Assembly (NCBI GenBank): GCA_035711845.1
Contig: DASTBU010000169.1
Coordinates: forward strand, 1 to 18,134
From: DASTBU01 sp035711845
GTDB taxonomy: Bacteria > Acidobacteriota > Vicinamibacteria > Vicinamibacterales > 2-12-FULL-66-21
Length of the DNA stretch: 18,134 nucleotides
Reading direction: 5' to 3'
The position numbers and the translations under genes were made by a program. How positions within the stretch are numbered: position 1 is the stretch's first letter; each line of letters opens with the position of its first letter. Shown one piece after another: positions 1 through 6,267 of this stretch. The notes below the pieces were generated by a model. It had not been told where the DNA came from, made no database searches, and saw nothing but the letters and a program-made list of their open reading frames with translations.

Positions 1-1
1 C

Positions 2-187
2 CGATGGATTCGCGTGCCGTCCGAGGCCGTCGTCTACTTCAATCACCACGCAAAGTTCGACAGCTCGAATACGCTGACGCACCTCGAGGGATCGGGCATC
101 GCCATCCCCGTTCTGCGCGAGTATCTGCCGCGCCTGTACGCATACTGGCTCGAGCATCGGCGCGGGGGGCGCAGGACCCCGGTGTAG
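2..187 (+). CDS. C-terminal fragment of an unrecognised protein (5' end outside window)
   Basis: An open frame enters from the left edge and ends at TAG 185-187, giving the last 61 residues of a protein. The fragment is rich in aromatic and charged residues (VVYFNHHAKF early, then LREYLPRLYAYWLEH near the end) and finishes in a basic tail with several Arg. I do not recognise the family and see no signal peptide, membrane segment or catalytic motif in what remains. It is probably real because its composition is protein-like up to the stop and a strong hairpin follows at 239-265. The competing long open frame that starts at base 4 runs antisense to the neighbouring hydrolase and is not credible. 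The function cannot be assigned without the upstream part. Confidence 0.55.
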   Translation, partial: RWIRVPSEAVVYFNHHAKFDSSNTLTHLEGSGIAIPVLREYLPRLYAYWLEHRRGGRRTPV

Positions 188-238
188 CCGCCGGCAGCCG
201 TTCTTCGAGCGCCGACATGCGGGCAACGGAAACGTTGC

Positions 239-265
239 GCGGGCGCGATTCCAGATTGCGCCCGC
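239..265. terminator. Hairpin between convergent genes, likely bidirectional terminator
   Basis: GCGGGCGC (239-246) and GCGCCCGC (258-265) form a perfect 8-bp GC-rich stem around an 11-nt loop. It sits in the 92-bp gap between the plus-strand gene ending at 187 and the minus-strand hydrolase ending at 280. There is only a short TT after the stem on the plus side, so intrinsic termination is plausible rather than certain. Confidence 0.55.
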
Positions 266-279
266 TTACCGGAGATCGC

Positions 280-1242
280 TCAGCGACGCTCGCGCATCGA
301 CAGCCACGATTCCATGGTCGCTGTGACCAGTTCCGCCGCGTCCTGCTGCACGAAATGTCCCGCGCCCGGTATCGTGACCAGCGTGAGATCCTTTTCGAGC
401 CAGTTCCAGGTTCCGGAGAGGCCGTCTGCGTGCAGCGCGTGATCGTCGAGGCCGTGGAACATCAGGACCGGCGCTTTCACCTTCGGCAGGGGTGTGGGCG
501 GGGGCACCAACGCGTCTCCCGATTCCCGCGGGTAATTGCGCCTGTAGTAGTTCAGCATCGCCTCGAAGTCCGAGCGCTCGAACGCCTCGACGTAGCGCTT
601 CCGTGCCTCGGGATCCTTCACCCACGAGGAGAGGGTCTGAGGTGTCATCGGTCCGCCGAAGAACACGGTCGGATCGGTCGAAGTTTTTCGCTGGAAGTTC
701 CGCGCGTACTCGCTGTTGGCAATCTGCTCCTTGTTCGACCGAAGCTCGCGCAGGAGCCCGTTGGGATGCGGCAGGTTCAGGATGACCAGATTCTCCGTCA
801 TCTGCGGCAGGTTCATCGCGAACTGCCATGCGACAATGCCGCCCCAATCGTGTCCGACAATCGTGGCCCTGTCGCGCCCGAGATGGCGGATCACCGCCGC
901 CACATCCGCCACCAGGAGACGCATGTCGTAGCTCTCGACGCCGGCAGGCTTGTCGCTCAGGTTGTACCCGCGCTGATCGATCGCGACGACCTGAAACCGC
1001 CGCGAGAGCGCCTCCATCTGATGGCGCCAGGAGTACCAGAAATCGGGGAACCCGTGGATCATCACGACGAGCGGTCCCTCGCCGAGCGAGGCGTAGTGGA
1101 TCTTCACGCCCCCCTCCGACGGCGCGTGCCCATGCTGGACCCGGTCGAAGATGTCGGGCTGAGCCGCCATCGGCATGGCCGTCGCCGCGAGAAACGGGAC
1201 GAAGCAGGAGCCAATCATCGCAGCCTGTTTCGATGTCAACAA
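280..1242 (-). CDS. Exported alpha/beta hydrolase, epoxide hydrolase-like
   Basis: This is an alpha/beta-hydrolase-fold enzyme of the epoxide hydrolase / haloalkane dehalogenase group, predicted to hydrolyse a small hydrophobic substrate in the periplasm. Residue numbers use the chosen start (320 aa). The oxyanion motif HGFP is at about 63-66. The nucleophile elbow VGHDWGG has Asp132 where esterases have Ser. The acid is probably Asp266 or Asp267 (GLDDHAL), the catalytic His is His296 (GAGHFVQQD), and lid tyrosines lie near 232-233 (NYYRRNY), as in epoxide hydrolases. An N-terminal hydrophobic stretch ending in AMPMAAQP looks like a Sec signal. TTG 1242 was chosen because GAGGGGAG (1258-1251) lies 8 nt upstream; GTG 1284, GTG 1251 and ATG 1218 are alternatives. 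The gene stands alone and converges with the fragment to its left. The fold is secure, the substrate unknown. Confidence 0.85.
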   Translation of the reverse strand: MLTSKQAAMIGSCFVPFLAATAMPMAAQPDIFDRVQHGHAPSEGGVKIHYASLGEGPLVVMIHGFPDFWYSWRHQMEALSRRFQVVAIDQRGYNLSDKPAGVESYDMRLLVADVAAVIRHLGRDRATIVGHDWGGIVAWQFAMNLPQMTENLVILNLPHPNGLLRELRSNKEQIANSEYARNFQRKTSTDPTVFFGGPMTPQTLSSWVKDPEARKRYVEAFERSDFEAMLNYYRRNYPRESGDALVPPPTPLPKVKAPVLMFHGLDDHALHADGLSGTWNWLEKDLTLVTIPGAGHFVQQDAAELVTATMESWLSMRERR

Positions 1243-1289
1243 AGGCGTCACTCCCCTCGAAGGGTGATGATAGCCTGCCGGCACACGGC

Positions 1290-1947
1290 CGATGCGCTCG
1301 TATCACACGCGATCAAACGCTGGGAGCGTGGCGTTGGGCTCAGCGAGCGTACTATGGAAGCAGCACAAAGGTTCCAAGTTCGAGTATCGACATGAAGCGC
1401 CTTCTTGGCGCGATTGCACTGGTAGAACGCCACGGCAGCTCGAGCTCGACGCCGCTCAGATTGGAACCCGAACCCGGAATTGCGGCCGTTGTGCAGCTCC
1501 ACAACGCGTACGAAAGTCTCGTTTCGAGCGGCATGCCGGACTAATCATACTCACGATGACCGGAGCGGCGGTGAATCTGACGGGGCTTTCGATTGACCGT
1601 ATTTCTCGAACACGCGGTCGAAGACGAACACTGCCTTGAATACGGTTATCCATGATGCAGGGCAAGGCACACGTCGCATGCCGGGCCCTCCAGGTGATCC
1701 AGATCAAGCGAGAGCCCTTTCGCTTTGAAACCCCTGCTTTCAGTCTGAACTTTGTTGGGGCGTCGAGTGGGCGGCCGAACGCACAAGTGTCATATGGTCG
1801 CCGGCGTGTAAGTTGCTCATTCAACGGTGAATGACCGCGGGGTTGTGATCCCGGTGCTACCGAGGCCGGGCGGTCCGAGTCGGTGCGAACGCTTCACCGG
1901 CCGTCGTGGCATTCTCGAACTCGGACGTCCCGGTCAGGAGTTGTTCA
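1290..1947. other. Gene-poor stretch upstream of the hydrolase and the decayed gene
   Basis: I see no convincing gene here. A 50-codon plus-strand frame at 1392-1544 opens with MKRLLGAIALV, resembling the start of a signal peptide, but has no ribosome site and loses protein-like character after about 11 residues, so it may be a remnant. The stretch should hold the promoter of the minus-strand hydrolase near its left end and that of the decayed gene near its right end. I could not pick out convincing -35/-10 boxes. Confidence 0.4.
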
Positions 1948-2583
1948 ATGACACCTAGCGCTTGCATGAGACTGTGGGTTGCCGGAGCGGCGCTGGCAGC
2001 CTCCACACTCTGTCGCCAATCTCTCAGCATACGGTCGCGCCTTCAGCGACCAGGACAACCAGAGTGCGTTTCCTCGTCTGGAGTCCAGCGACGACGCCGA
2101 CGTCGTGAGCGAATTTCAGCGTCGACTGCAGAACTACGACGGAGTGCGCCGACGTCTTGATGCGACACTACCGGCCGCGGCCGTGTCCGATGACCTGGCG
2201 ACCATCCGTCGCGTTGTCGACGCGCATCACGGCGCGCTGCTGTCCGCGCGATTCGAGGCCCGGCAAGGGGATATTTTTTCGGTGAAGTCGCCGAGACGTT
2301 TCGCAGCCGCATCCGCGACCCGCTTCACGGCATAAGCCCACGACAGTTCCTTGCCAGCATCACAGAAGCGGACGCGCCACCCATCGGCCGACCCTCCATC
2401 AACGCTTCATACCCTGATGGCGCTGCTCTGACGTCGATGCCCCCGCAACTACTTCAGCTGCTTCCGCCTCTCCCTGCAGGGCTCGAGTATCGGTTCATCG
2501 ACCGTGACTTGATCTTGTGGGATCCCCACGCGAACCTGATCGTGGACTTCATCCCGAACGCGCTCGCCCTATGGGAGAGTTGA
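1948..2583 (+). pseudogene. Decayed exported protein gene with two frameshifts
   Basis: A start is well supported: ATG 1948 has AGGAG at 1936-1940, 7 nt upstream, and the first residues (MRLWVAGAALAAS in this frame) are a signal peptide. Around 2005-2030 the protein-like frame moves by one base. It continues as SAYGRAFSDQDNQSAF and an Arg/Leu-rich helical stretch (SEFQRRLQNYDGVRRRL, then ATIRRVVDAHHGALL) up to about 2270. There a run of six T (2274-2279) breaks the frame: adding one T restores GDIFFGEV and leads into a C-terminal half (EYRFIDRDLILWDPHANLI, then VDFIPNALALWES) ending at TGA 2581-2583. The reconstructed product is about 210 residues, exported, alpha-helical in the middle. I do not recognise a named family. 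The single missing T could be a sequencing error, but the second break near the signal peptide favours real decay. Confidence 0.65.
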
Positions 2584-2767
2584 CAGGAAACTCACACACT
2601 CGGCCGTGCCAGTGCCCGTGCGATGTGCGACGTGCAGCTTGTCACTTGCGGCGTGCCACGTCACTGCTCTGTCAGATTCGGGTCAGCGATCAGCGGGAAG
2701 TGGTATGCGGAAGCAACCGTGAGCGGGCGTGACACGACACAGGTAAAACACGCCTGGAGCGTGACGG

Positions 2768-2792
2768 CCGCGCAGGTCACGGACCTGCGCGG
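2768..2792. repeat. Perfect 11-bp inverted repeat with 3-nt loop
   Basis: CCGCGCAGGTC (2768-2778) is followed by ACG and then GACCTGCGCGG (2782-2792). The 11 bp pair without a mismatch. No T tract follows on either strand, so it is not a classic terminator. It could be a dyad operator, a REP-like element or a folded RNA element. Confidence 0.75.
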
Positions 2793-2863
2793 TCGCCGCA
2801 ACCGATGTGGAAGACGCGTTGTTCCACGCCAGCGTCAGGTTGCCGGAGCATGCCACTTTTCGC

Positions 2864-2880
2864 CAGCTTCTGCCAAGCTG
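2864..2880 (-). terminator. Weak hairpin downstream of the cupredoxin gene
   Basis: CAGCTT (2864-2869) pairs with AAGCTG (2875-2880) around a 5-nt loop, 20 nt past the cupredoxin stop codon. A short A-rich stretch follows on the minus strand rather than a T tract, so its role in ending the DUF4142-cupredoxin transcript is tentative. Confidence 0.3.
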
Positions 2881-2899
2881 ACAGAGTGGTGACGTGCGA

Positions 2900-3229
2900 C
2901 TACTGCACGCGCAACATGGCCTTCATCGTCGGATGGTAGATACAGATGTAAGCGAGGTCGCCTTTCTTGCGAACGGTATATGTCCAGGACTTCCCGGCTT
3001 CAATCATCTGGGAATCAAAGCCGCCGGCTTCCGAGGTGGCCGTGTGGGGAACCAGATCCTTGTTGACCCACACGATCGTGTCCCCGCGTGCGACCGTCAG
3101 CACGTCGGGCTGAAAACGCATGTCCTCCATCGTGACCGTGTGCGTCTTCGGTTCGGGCCGTTCGCTCGCGGCCAGGCCGATGACACACACGATCAACGCC
3201 ATCAGGGCGCACAACGAAGCGAGACGCAT
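2900..3229 (-). CDS. Periplasmic cupredoxin (plastocyanin/amicyanin-like)
   Basis: This is a small blue-copper protein of 109 residues, probably a periplasmic electron carrier or copper-binding protein. Residues 1-22 form a Sec signal peptide (positive MRL start, long hydrophobic core, LAAS end). The mature part has the single-domain cupredoxin pattern: His62 in VPHTAT, then YICIYHPTM near the C-terminus supplying Cys96, His99 and Met102 in the C-x2-H-x2-M spacing of plastocyanin and amicyanin. All four type-1 copper ligands are present. AGGAG lies 6 nt before ATG 3229. The stop of the upstream DUF4142 gene is only 2 bp before this start, so the two are almost certainly co-transcribed. The electron partner is not shown by the sequence. 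Confidence 0.9.
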   Translation of the reverse strand: MRLASLCALMALIVCVIGLAASERPEPKTHTVTMEDMRFQPDVLTVARGDTIVWVNKDLVPHTATSEAGGFDSQMIEAGKSWTYTVRKKGDLAYICIYHPTMKAMLRVQ

Positions 3230-3231
3230 GG

Positions 3232-3759
3232 TCAGCTCCTGGACGCCGACGCCTGCAGGCGCTTGGCGTGCTCGAGATGTGCGACAAACGCCGGCCGCAC
3301 TTTCACCAGCAGCGCCTTCAGCTCCTCGTTCGTGGCCCCGGGAATCAAGGTCTTGTCGAGCGCGTCGATCACCTGCTGGTGATAGGCGACTTCACGATCG
3401 ATGTACGCCTTGTCGAACGCAGCCCCCGTGAGGGTCTTCAGATGAGCAAGGTTCTTGTCGCCGTCGGCCTGCAGGCTTTGGCTGGTCGGGTTGTCCTGCG
3501 GCGTAACGTCGAGCTTGCCCGCGAGGTCAGTCGCGGCCTTGTTCACGCCGGTGTGGTCGGTGACCATCAGCCGCGCAAACGCCTTGACCTCGTCGCTTGT
3601 CGACCGGGAGGTCGCGAGCTTGCCTGCATCGATGTCGACCTGGTTGGCCGTCAAGACGATCGACGCAATCTGGGCGTCAGTGACGCCTTGTGCGGACACA
3701 CTGGCGGCGGCAAGCAAGAGCGCACCTGCGAACGCGACGATGATGGCTGAAACTTTCAT
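3232..3759 (-). CDS. DUF4142 ferritin-like exported protein
   Basis: A 175-residue exported protein of the DUF4142 family, which folds as a ferritin-like helical bundle and usually sits in the periplasm; its biochemical role is not established. A signal peptide is clear (MKVSAIIVAFAGALLLAAA, then SVSAQG with cleavage after SAQ or SA). The mature part is four amphipathic helices, including the family-typical segment EVKAFARLMVTDHTGVNKA and a later stretch around AYIDREVAYHQQVIDALDK. ATG 3759 was chosen over an upstream in-frame start at 3807 because GGAGGAG lies 6 nt before it and the signal peptide begins there. It is the first gene of a two-gene unit with the cupredoxin. Conserved His and Glu in the helices could bind metal, but that is inference. 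Confidence 0.9.
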   Translation of the reverse strand: MKVSAIIVAFAGALLLAAASVSAQGVTDAQIASIVLTANQVDIDAGKLATSRSTSDEVKAFARLMVTDHTGVNKAATDLAGKLDVTPQDNPTSQSLQADGDKNLAHLKTLTGAAFDKAYIDREVAYHQQVIDALDKTLIPGATNEELKALLVKVRPAFVAHLEHAKRLQASASRS

Positions 3760-4022
3760 GGCAACTCCTCCATGGCAAGACCGTTGTTGGTGTTTCGGAA
3801 GACACAAGTGGCCATAAAGGCAAGGGAGGCGCCAAGGCGCCGCAGGTGGAGGGATCCGTCTGAACTTGCTCTCCTAAGGGACTTACGGGCTGGGGACGCG
3901 CGCGACGTGGAGGTCGGTGCGGATACGAGGCTTTCAAAATGAAGGTTCGGGTCTCACTTCGAAATCTCCTCAGGTGACGAGGAGACGGCGGCGGGCCGAC
4001 CGCTTGCAAACCTGCGCGGCTC

Positions 4023-4094
4023 AATGAATGCTGAATGTCGAATGCTGAGGGCTGAATGATCCTCAGCAGCATTCAGCATTCCACATTCAGCACT
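4023..4094. repeat. Heptad array A1 (GCTGAAT units, two opposed blocks)
   Basis: From 4023 to about 4060 the plus strand reads degenerate copies of the 7-bp unit GCTGAAT/GAATGCT. From 4061 to 4094 it reads the reverse complement, ATTCAGC/CAGCATT. The inner parts match best: AATGCTGAGG (4041-4050) faces CCTCAGC-AGCATT (4061-4073) across a 10-nt centre. The array lies between tRNA-Asp and the DUF4142 gene. Confidence 0.85.
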
Positions 4095-4097
4095 CGT

Positions 4098-4140
4098 GTT
4101 CCGGCCTGTTCGCAAGCAGGCTCCCGCCACAAACGGGAAC
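4098..4140 (-). terminator. Structured element downstream of tRNA-Asp
   Basis: GTTCC (4098-4102) can pair with GGAAC (4136-4140), and GCCTG (4104-4108) with CAGGC (4117-4121), with a further CCCG/CGGG match inside (4123-4126, 4134-4137) that competes with the outer pairing. It begins about 26 nt past the 3' end of tRNA-Asp and may help terminate or process that transcript. There is no T tract, so the call is weak. Confidence 0.3.
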
Positions 4141-4165
4141 TCCTTACTTCACTGATTGCTGTAGT

Positions 4166-4242
<77 letters not shown>

Positions 4243-4261
4243 AAGGAACTGACGCTGACAA

Positions 4262-4404
4262 GGCTGAATGCTGAGTGCTGAATGCTGAGTGCTGAATGCT
4301 GAATTAGTGTTGAATGCTGAATGTTCAGTGCTGGGTGCGGACGCTCATCCGCCCATTCAGCCTTCAGCATTACATTCAGCATTCAGCATTCGTCATTCAG
4401 CATT
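4262..4404. repeat. Heptad array A2 (between tRNA-Asp and tRNA-Val)
   Basis: The left block (4262-4334) is a run of GCTGAAT/GCTGAGT units with an almost unbroken 7-bp period. The right block (4354-4404) is the reverse complement, ATTCAGC units. The centre (4335-4353) contains its own short stem, GCGGA (4337-4341) with TCCGC (4348-4352). The whole 140 bp could extrude as one long hairpin. It fills nearly all the space between the two tRNA genes. Confidence 0.9.
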
Positions 4405-4413
4405 TCTTCTTAA

Positions 4414-4485
4414 TGGGCGGTACAGGATTCGAACCTGTGACAGCCGGTGTGTAAGACCGGTACTCTACCACTGAGCTAACCGCCC
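4414..4485 (-). tRNA. tRNA-Val (anticodon TAC), CCA not encoded
   Basis: The minus strand from 4485 to 4414 folds as a 72-nt cloverleaf. Acceptor GGGCGGT pairs with ACCGCCC and the discriminator is A. The D-arm holds AGCTCAGTGGTAGA, the anticodon stem CCGGT/ACCGG carries loop CTTACAC with anticodon TAC, and the T-arm has CAGGTTCGAATCCTG. The next bases are TTA, so CCA must be added by tRNA nucleotidyltransferase, unlike the neighbouring tRNA-Asp. Confidence 0.97.
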
Positions 4486-4490
4486 GCCTG

Positions 4491-4610
4491 CGCCGCTCGC
4501 CTACTTTTACTTTACGCGCTCTCGCGGCTTCGGCGCGGCAAGCTCCGCCTTCGCCGCTCGCCTACTTTTGCTTTACGCCCTCTCGCGGCTTCGGCGGGCA
4601 AGCCCGCCTG
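4491..4610. repeat. Direct repeat, two copies of about 60 bp
   Basis: Copy one begins at 4491 and copy two at 4552. The first 45 bp of each (4491-4535 and 4552-4596) differ at only two places, and a looser match continues to about 4550 and 4610. Each copy contains CTACTTTT-C-TTTACG and CTCGCGGCTTCGGCG, the latter rich in short inverted GC motifs. The pair lies immediately upstream of tRNA-Val on the minus strand and downstream of the LPS operon. Confidence 0.8.
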
Positions 4611-4690
4611 CCGCGACTCTGTCTACGCTGCGCGGACTCTGACAAGGCGGCTTCACGGCGACGCGCGCGGGCGCTACCCAAAGAATCCGA

Positions 4691-5200
4691 TTATAGAGCC
4701 TTCCAACCGAGCAGCGCAAGCACCGCGACCAGCCCGCCGACAGCCCGATACTCGCGATTCGCCGTCGCGCGCGCGAGGCTGAAGCGACGGCCAACCGCGG
4801 TCGCCCGTCCGTCTCGGTACTCGGGATAGACGCTGCCGAACTTGTCGGTCAGGTGGCGCTCCTCGCTCCGGATCGCGGAGGTGATCGTCGCGGCGAGATA
4901 GAGCCCGATCAACAGCCACACCGCGAAACGGTTCGCGGCCACCGCGAAACCGACGCCGATGATCGCCGACCCGAGATACAGCGGATGTCGCGTGAATCGG
5001 TACGGGCCCGAGACGGTCACTTCCCGGCCCTTCTCCAGGTGCCCCGCCGCCCAGATCCGGATCGCTTCTCCCAGAACAGCCACGATCGCGCCGGCGGCAA
5101 GGCTGCGCGGCGTGGGTTCCGCGAGCCAGAGCGCGAGCACGGCGGATAGGAAGCCCAGGCGCACTCGGTACCGCGCAAACGGTTGCCGGGCGTCGCTCAT
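4691..5200 (-). CDS. Isoprenylcysteine carboxyl methyltransferase-like membrane protein
   Basis: A 169-residue integral membrane protein of the ICMT / phospholipid methyltransferase (PEMT) superfamily, predicted to use S-adenosylmethionine at the inner membrane. The family signature is clear: GPYRFTRHPLYLGS at about 65-78, then two acidic residues (SEERHL, Glu113-Glu114) and YPEYRDGR near 125-132, together forming the cofactor pocket in this superfamily. Hydrophobic segments lie at about 17-28, 35-50, 77-90, 93-110 and at the C-terminus. ATG 5200 overlaps the waaC stop by 4 bp (ATGA), which fixes the start and makes this the last gene of the LPS operon. The acceptor (lipid, protein or small molecule) cannot be read from the sequence. 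A core or lipid A related role is suggested only by position. Confidence 0.82.
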   Translation of the reverse strand: MSDARQPFARYRVRLGFLSAVLALWLAEPTPRSLAAGAIVAVLGEAIRIWAAGHLEKGREVTVSGPYRFTRHPLYLGSAIIGVGFAVAANRFAVWLLIGLYLAATITSAIRSEERHLTDKFGSVYPEYRDGRATAVGRRFSLARATANREYRAVGGLVAVLALLGWKAL

Positions 5201-6267
5201 TTGCCGTTCGCGCCCGGTGCGTCCGCTCGACGCCGCTGCTGGTCGCCGATGATCGAGCCACGGGAATCCGCGACCCGCGTCCCGAGCCGCCGCTGAACCG
5301 CCGCGGACACCTCGGACACGCTCACGTCGGCAAGGCACCACGTCGGGTGATGGCATCGCCGCTCGTAGTGGCACCCGCAGGACTCGAACCTCGACACCGT
5401 CACATCATCCGCCGCCCACGGCCCGTTCCGGTGCGGGTTGGAGGGCCCCATGATGGCGACGATCGGCGTCTGCACGGCCGCGGCCAGGTGCAATGGACCC
5501 GTGTCGCCCGACACCATCAGCGACGCCTCGCGCGCCAGCTCGAGGATGTCGCTGAGCCGGGTCGGCGGTGCCACGATTGCCGCACCAGACGAAGCGGACA
5601 CGACGCCCCTCGCGAGCTCCTGTTCGCCCGGTCCCCACAACACCACCGACCTCATGTCGCGGATCTCGCGAAGGAATGCCGCCAGCTCGCCGAAGCGGTC
5701 GGCCGGCCAGCGCTTGTTCGGCCAGGCGGCGCCCGGATTGATGAGCGCAAAGTCGCCGGGGCCGACAGCGCCACGAACTGTGGCGACAGCGGAGGACGAC
5801 GTGCGCTCGAGCGGGAACTGCACCGAGGTCGCTTCGATGCCCAGCACGCGCAGCAGCGACAGGTTCTTCCGCAGGACGTGTTCCTCGCCGCTCACCGCAT
5901 TGTCGGTCTCGGAGTAGAACGGTCGAGCGGTCTTCTCCCGAAGGTGCCAGATCGAGAACCCCGCGACGCGTCGAGCCCCGGACGCCCGCGCGAGGACGGC
6001 CGACTTCATCAGTCCCTGAAAGTCGAGCGCCGCATCGTAGCCTGCAGTCCGCAGCTGTCGGACCGCAGCGATCCACGCTCGGGGCGTCGGCCCTTCGAGC
6101 GCCAGCACACGGTCCACCACCGTCACGAGATCGGCCAGCTCGCGATGCTTCGCATCGACAATCCAGTCGATGCTCGCATCAGGCATGGCCGCACGCAGGG
6201 CCGCCGCCGCCGGAATGGTGTGAACGAGGTCGCCGAGCGCCCCGAGGCGCACGATCAGGATCTTCAT
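5197..6267 (-). CDS. waaC: Lipopolysaccharide heptosyltransferase I (GT9)
   Basis: A 356-residue glycosyltransferase of family 9 that transfers L-glycero-D-manno-heptose from ADP-heptose to the inner Kdo of Kdo2-lipid A on the cytoplasmic face of the inner membrane. It opens with the heptosyltransferase signature RLGALGDLVHTIPA, with Asp13 as the likely catalytic base. It then shows LDFQGLMKSAVLA and a C-terminal ADP-heptose-binding half with NPGAAWPNKRWP and SGDTGPLHLAAA. Choice of I over II rests on the FQGLMKS/GFSIWHLRE pattern; the second GT9 gene in this operon is the better WaaF. Near the C-terminus four cysteines (297, 299, 305, 311) form a CxC...C...C pattern, possibly a metal site. 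ATG 6267 overlaps the rfaE2 stop (ATGA). Confidence 0.92.
   Translation of the reverse strand: MKILIVRLGALGDLVHTIPAAAALRAAMPDASIDWIVDAKHRELADLVTVVDRVLALEGPTPRAWIAAVRQLRTAGYDAALDFQGLMKSAVLARASGARRVAGFSIWHLREKTARPFYSETDNAVSGEEHVLRKNLSLLRVLGIEATSVQFPLERTSSSAVATVRGAVGPGDFALINPGAAWPNKRWPADRFGELAAFLREIRDMRSVVLWGPGEQELARGVVSASSGAAIVAPPTRLSDILELAREASLMVSGDTGPLHLAAAVQTPIVAIMGPSNPHRNGPWAADDVTVSRFESCGCHYERRCHHPTWCLADVSVSEVSAAVQRRLGTRVADSRGSIIGDQQRRRADAPGANGK

Larger units (their letters stand above)
2584..2899. other. Intergenic stretch between decayed gene and cupredoxin
   Basis: No gene is supported here. It holds a perfect inverted repeat at 2768-2792 and a weaker hairpin at 2864-2880, described separately. 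Short open frames across it lack ribosome sites and recognisable composition. Confidence 0.5.
3760..4165. other. Intergenic region: promoter side of DUF4142 and 3' side of tRNA-Asp
   Basis: The right-hand part holds a 7-bp repeat array (4023-4094) and a structured stretch at 4098-4140. The left part must carry the minus-strand promoter of the DUF4142-cupredoxin pair, but I could not identify convincing boxes. A 7-bp stem TCTCCTC/GAGGAGA (3965-3985, 7-nt loop) is present; read on the minus strand it is followed by ATTTC and could end readthrough from the tRNA genes. Confidence 0.4.

Noticed and set aside
4..1395. Long plus-strand open frame of 463 codons
   Set aside because: It runs antisense to the alpha/beta hydrolase, whose catalytic motifs are all intact, and its product is Arg/His-rich without any recognisable motif, as expected of a high-GC antisense frame.
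1392..1544. Small plus-strand gene starting MKRLLGAIALV
   Set aside because: The signal-like start is only 11 residues long, there is no ribosome site, and the rest is not protein-like. At best it is a remnant.
2270..2285. Programmed -1 frameshift at the T6 run
   Set aside because: The run does allow a -1 slip, but codon phasing does not form a good X-XXY-YYZ heptamer and a second break exists near the signal peptide, so decay or sequencing error is the simpler reading.
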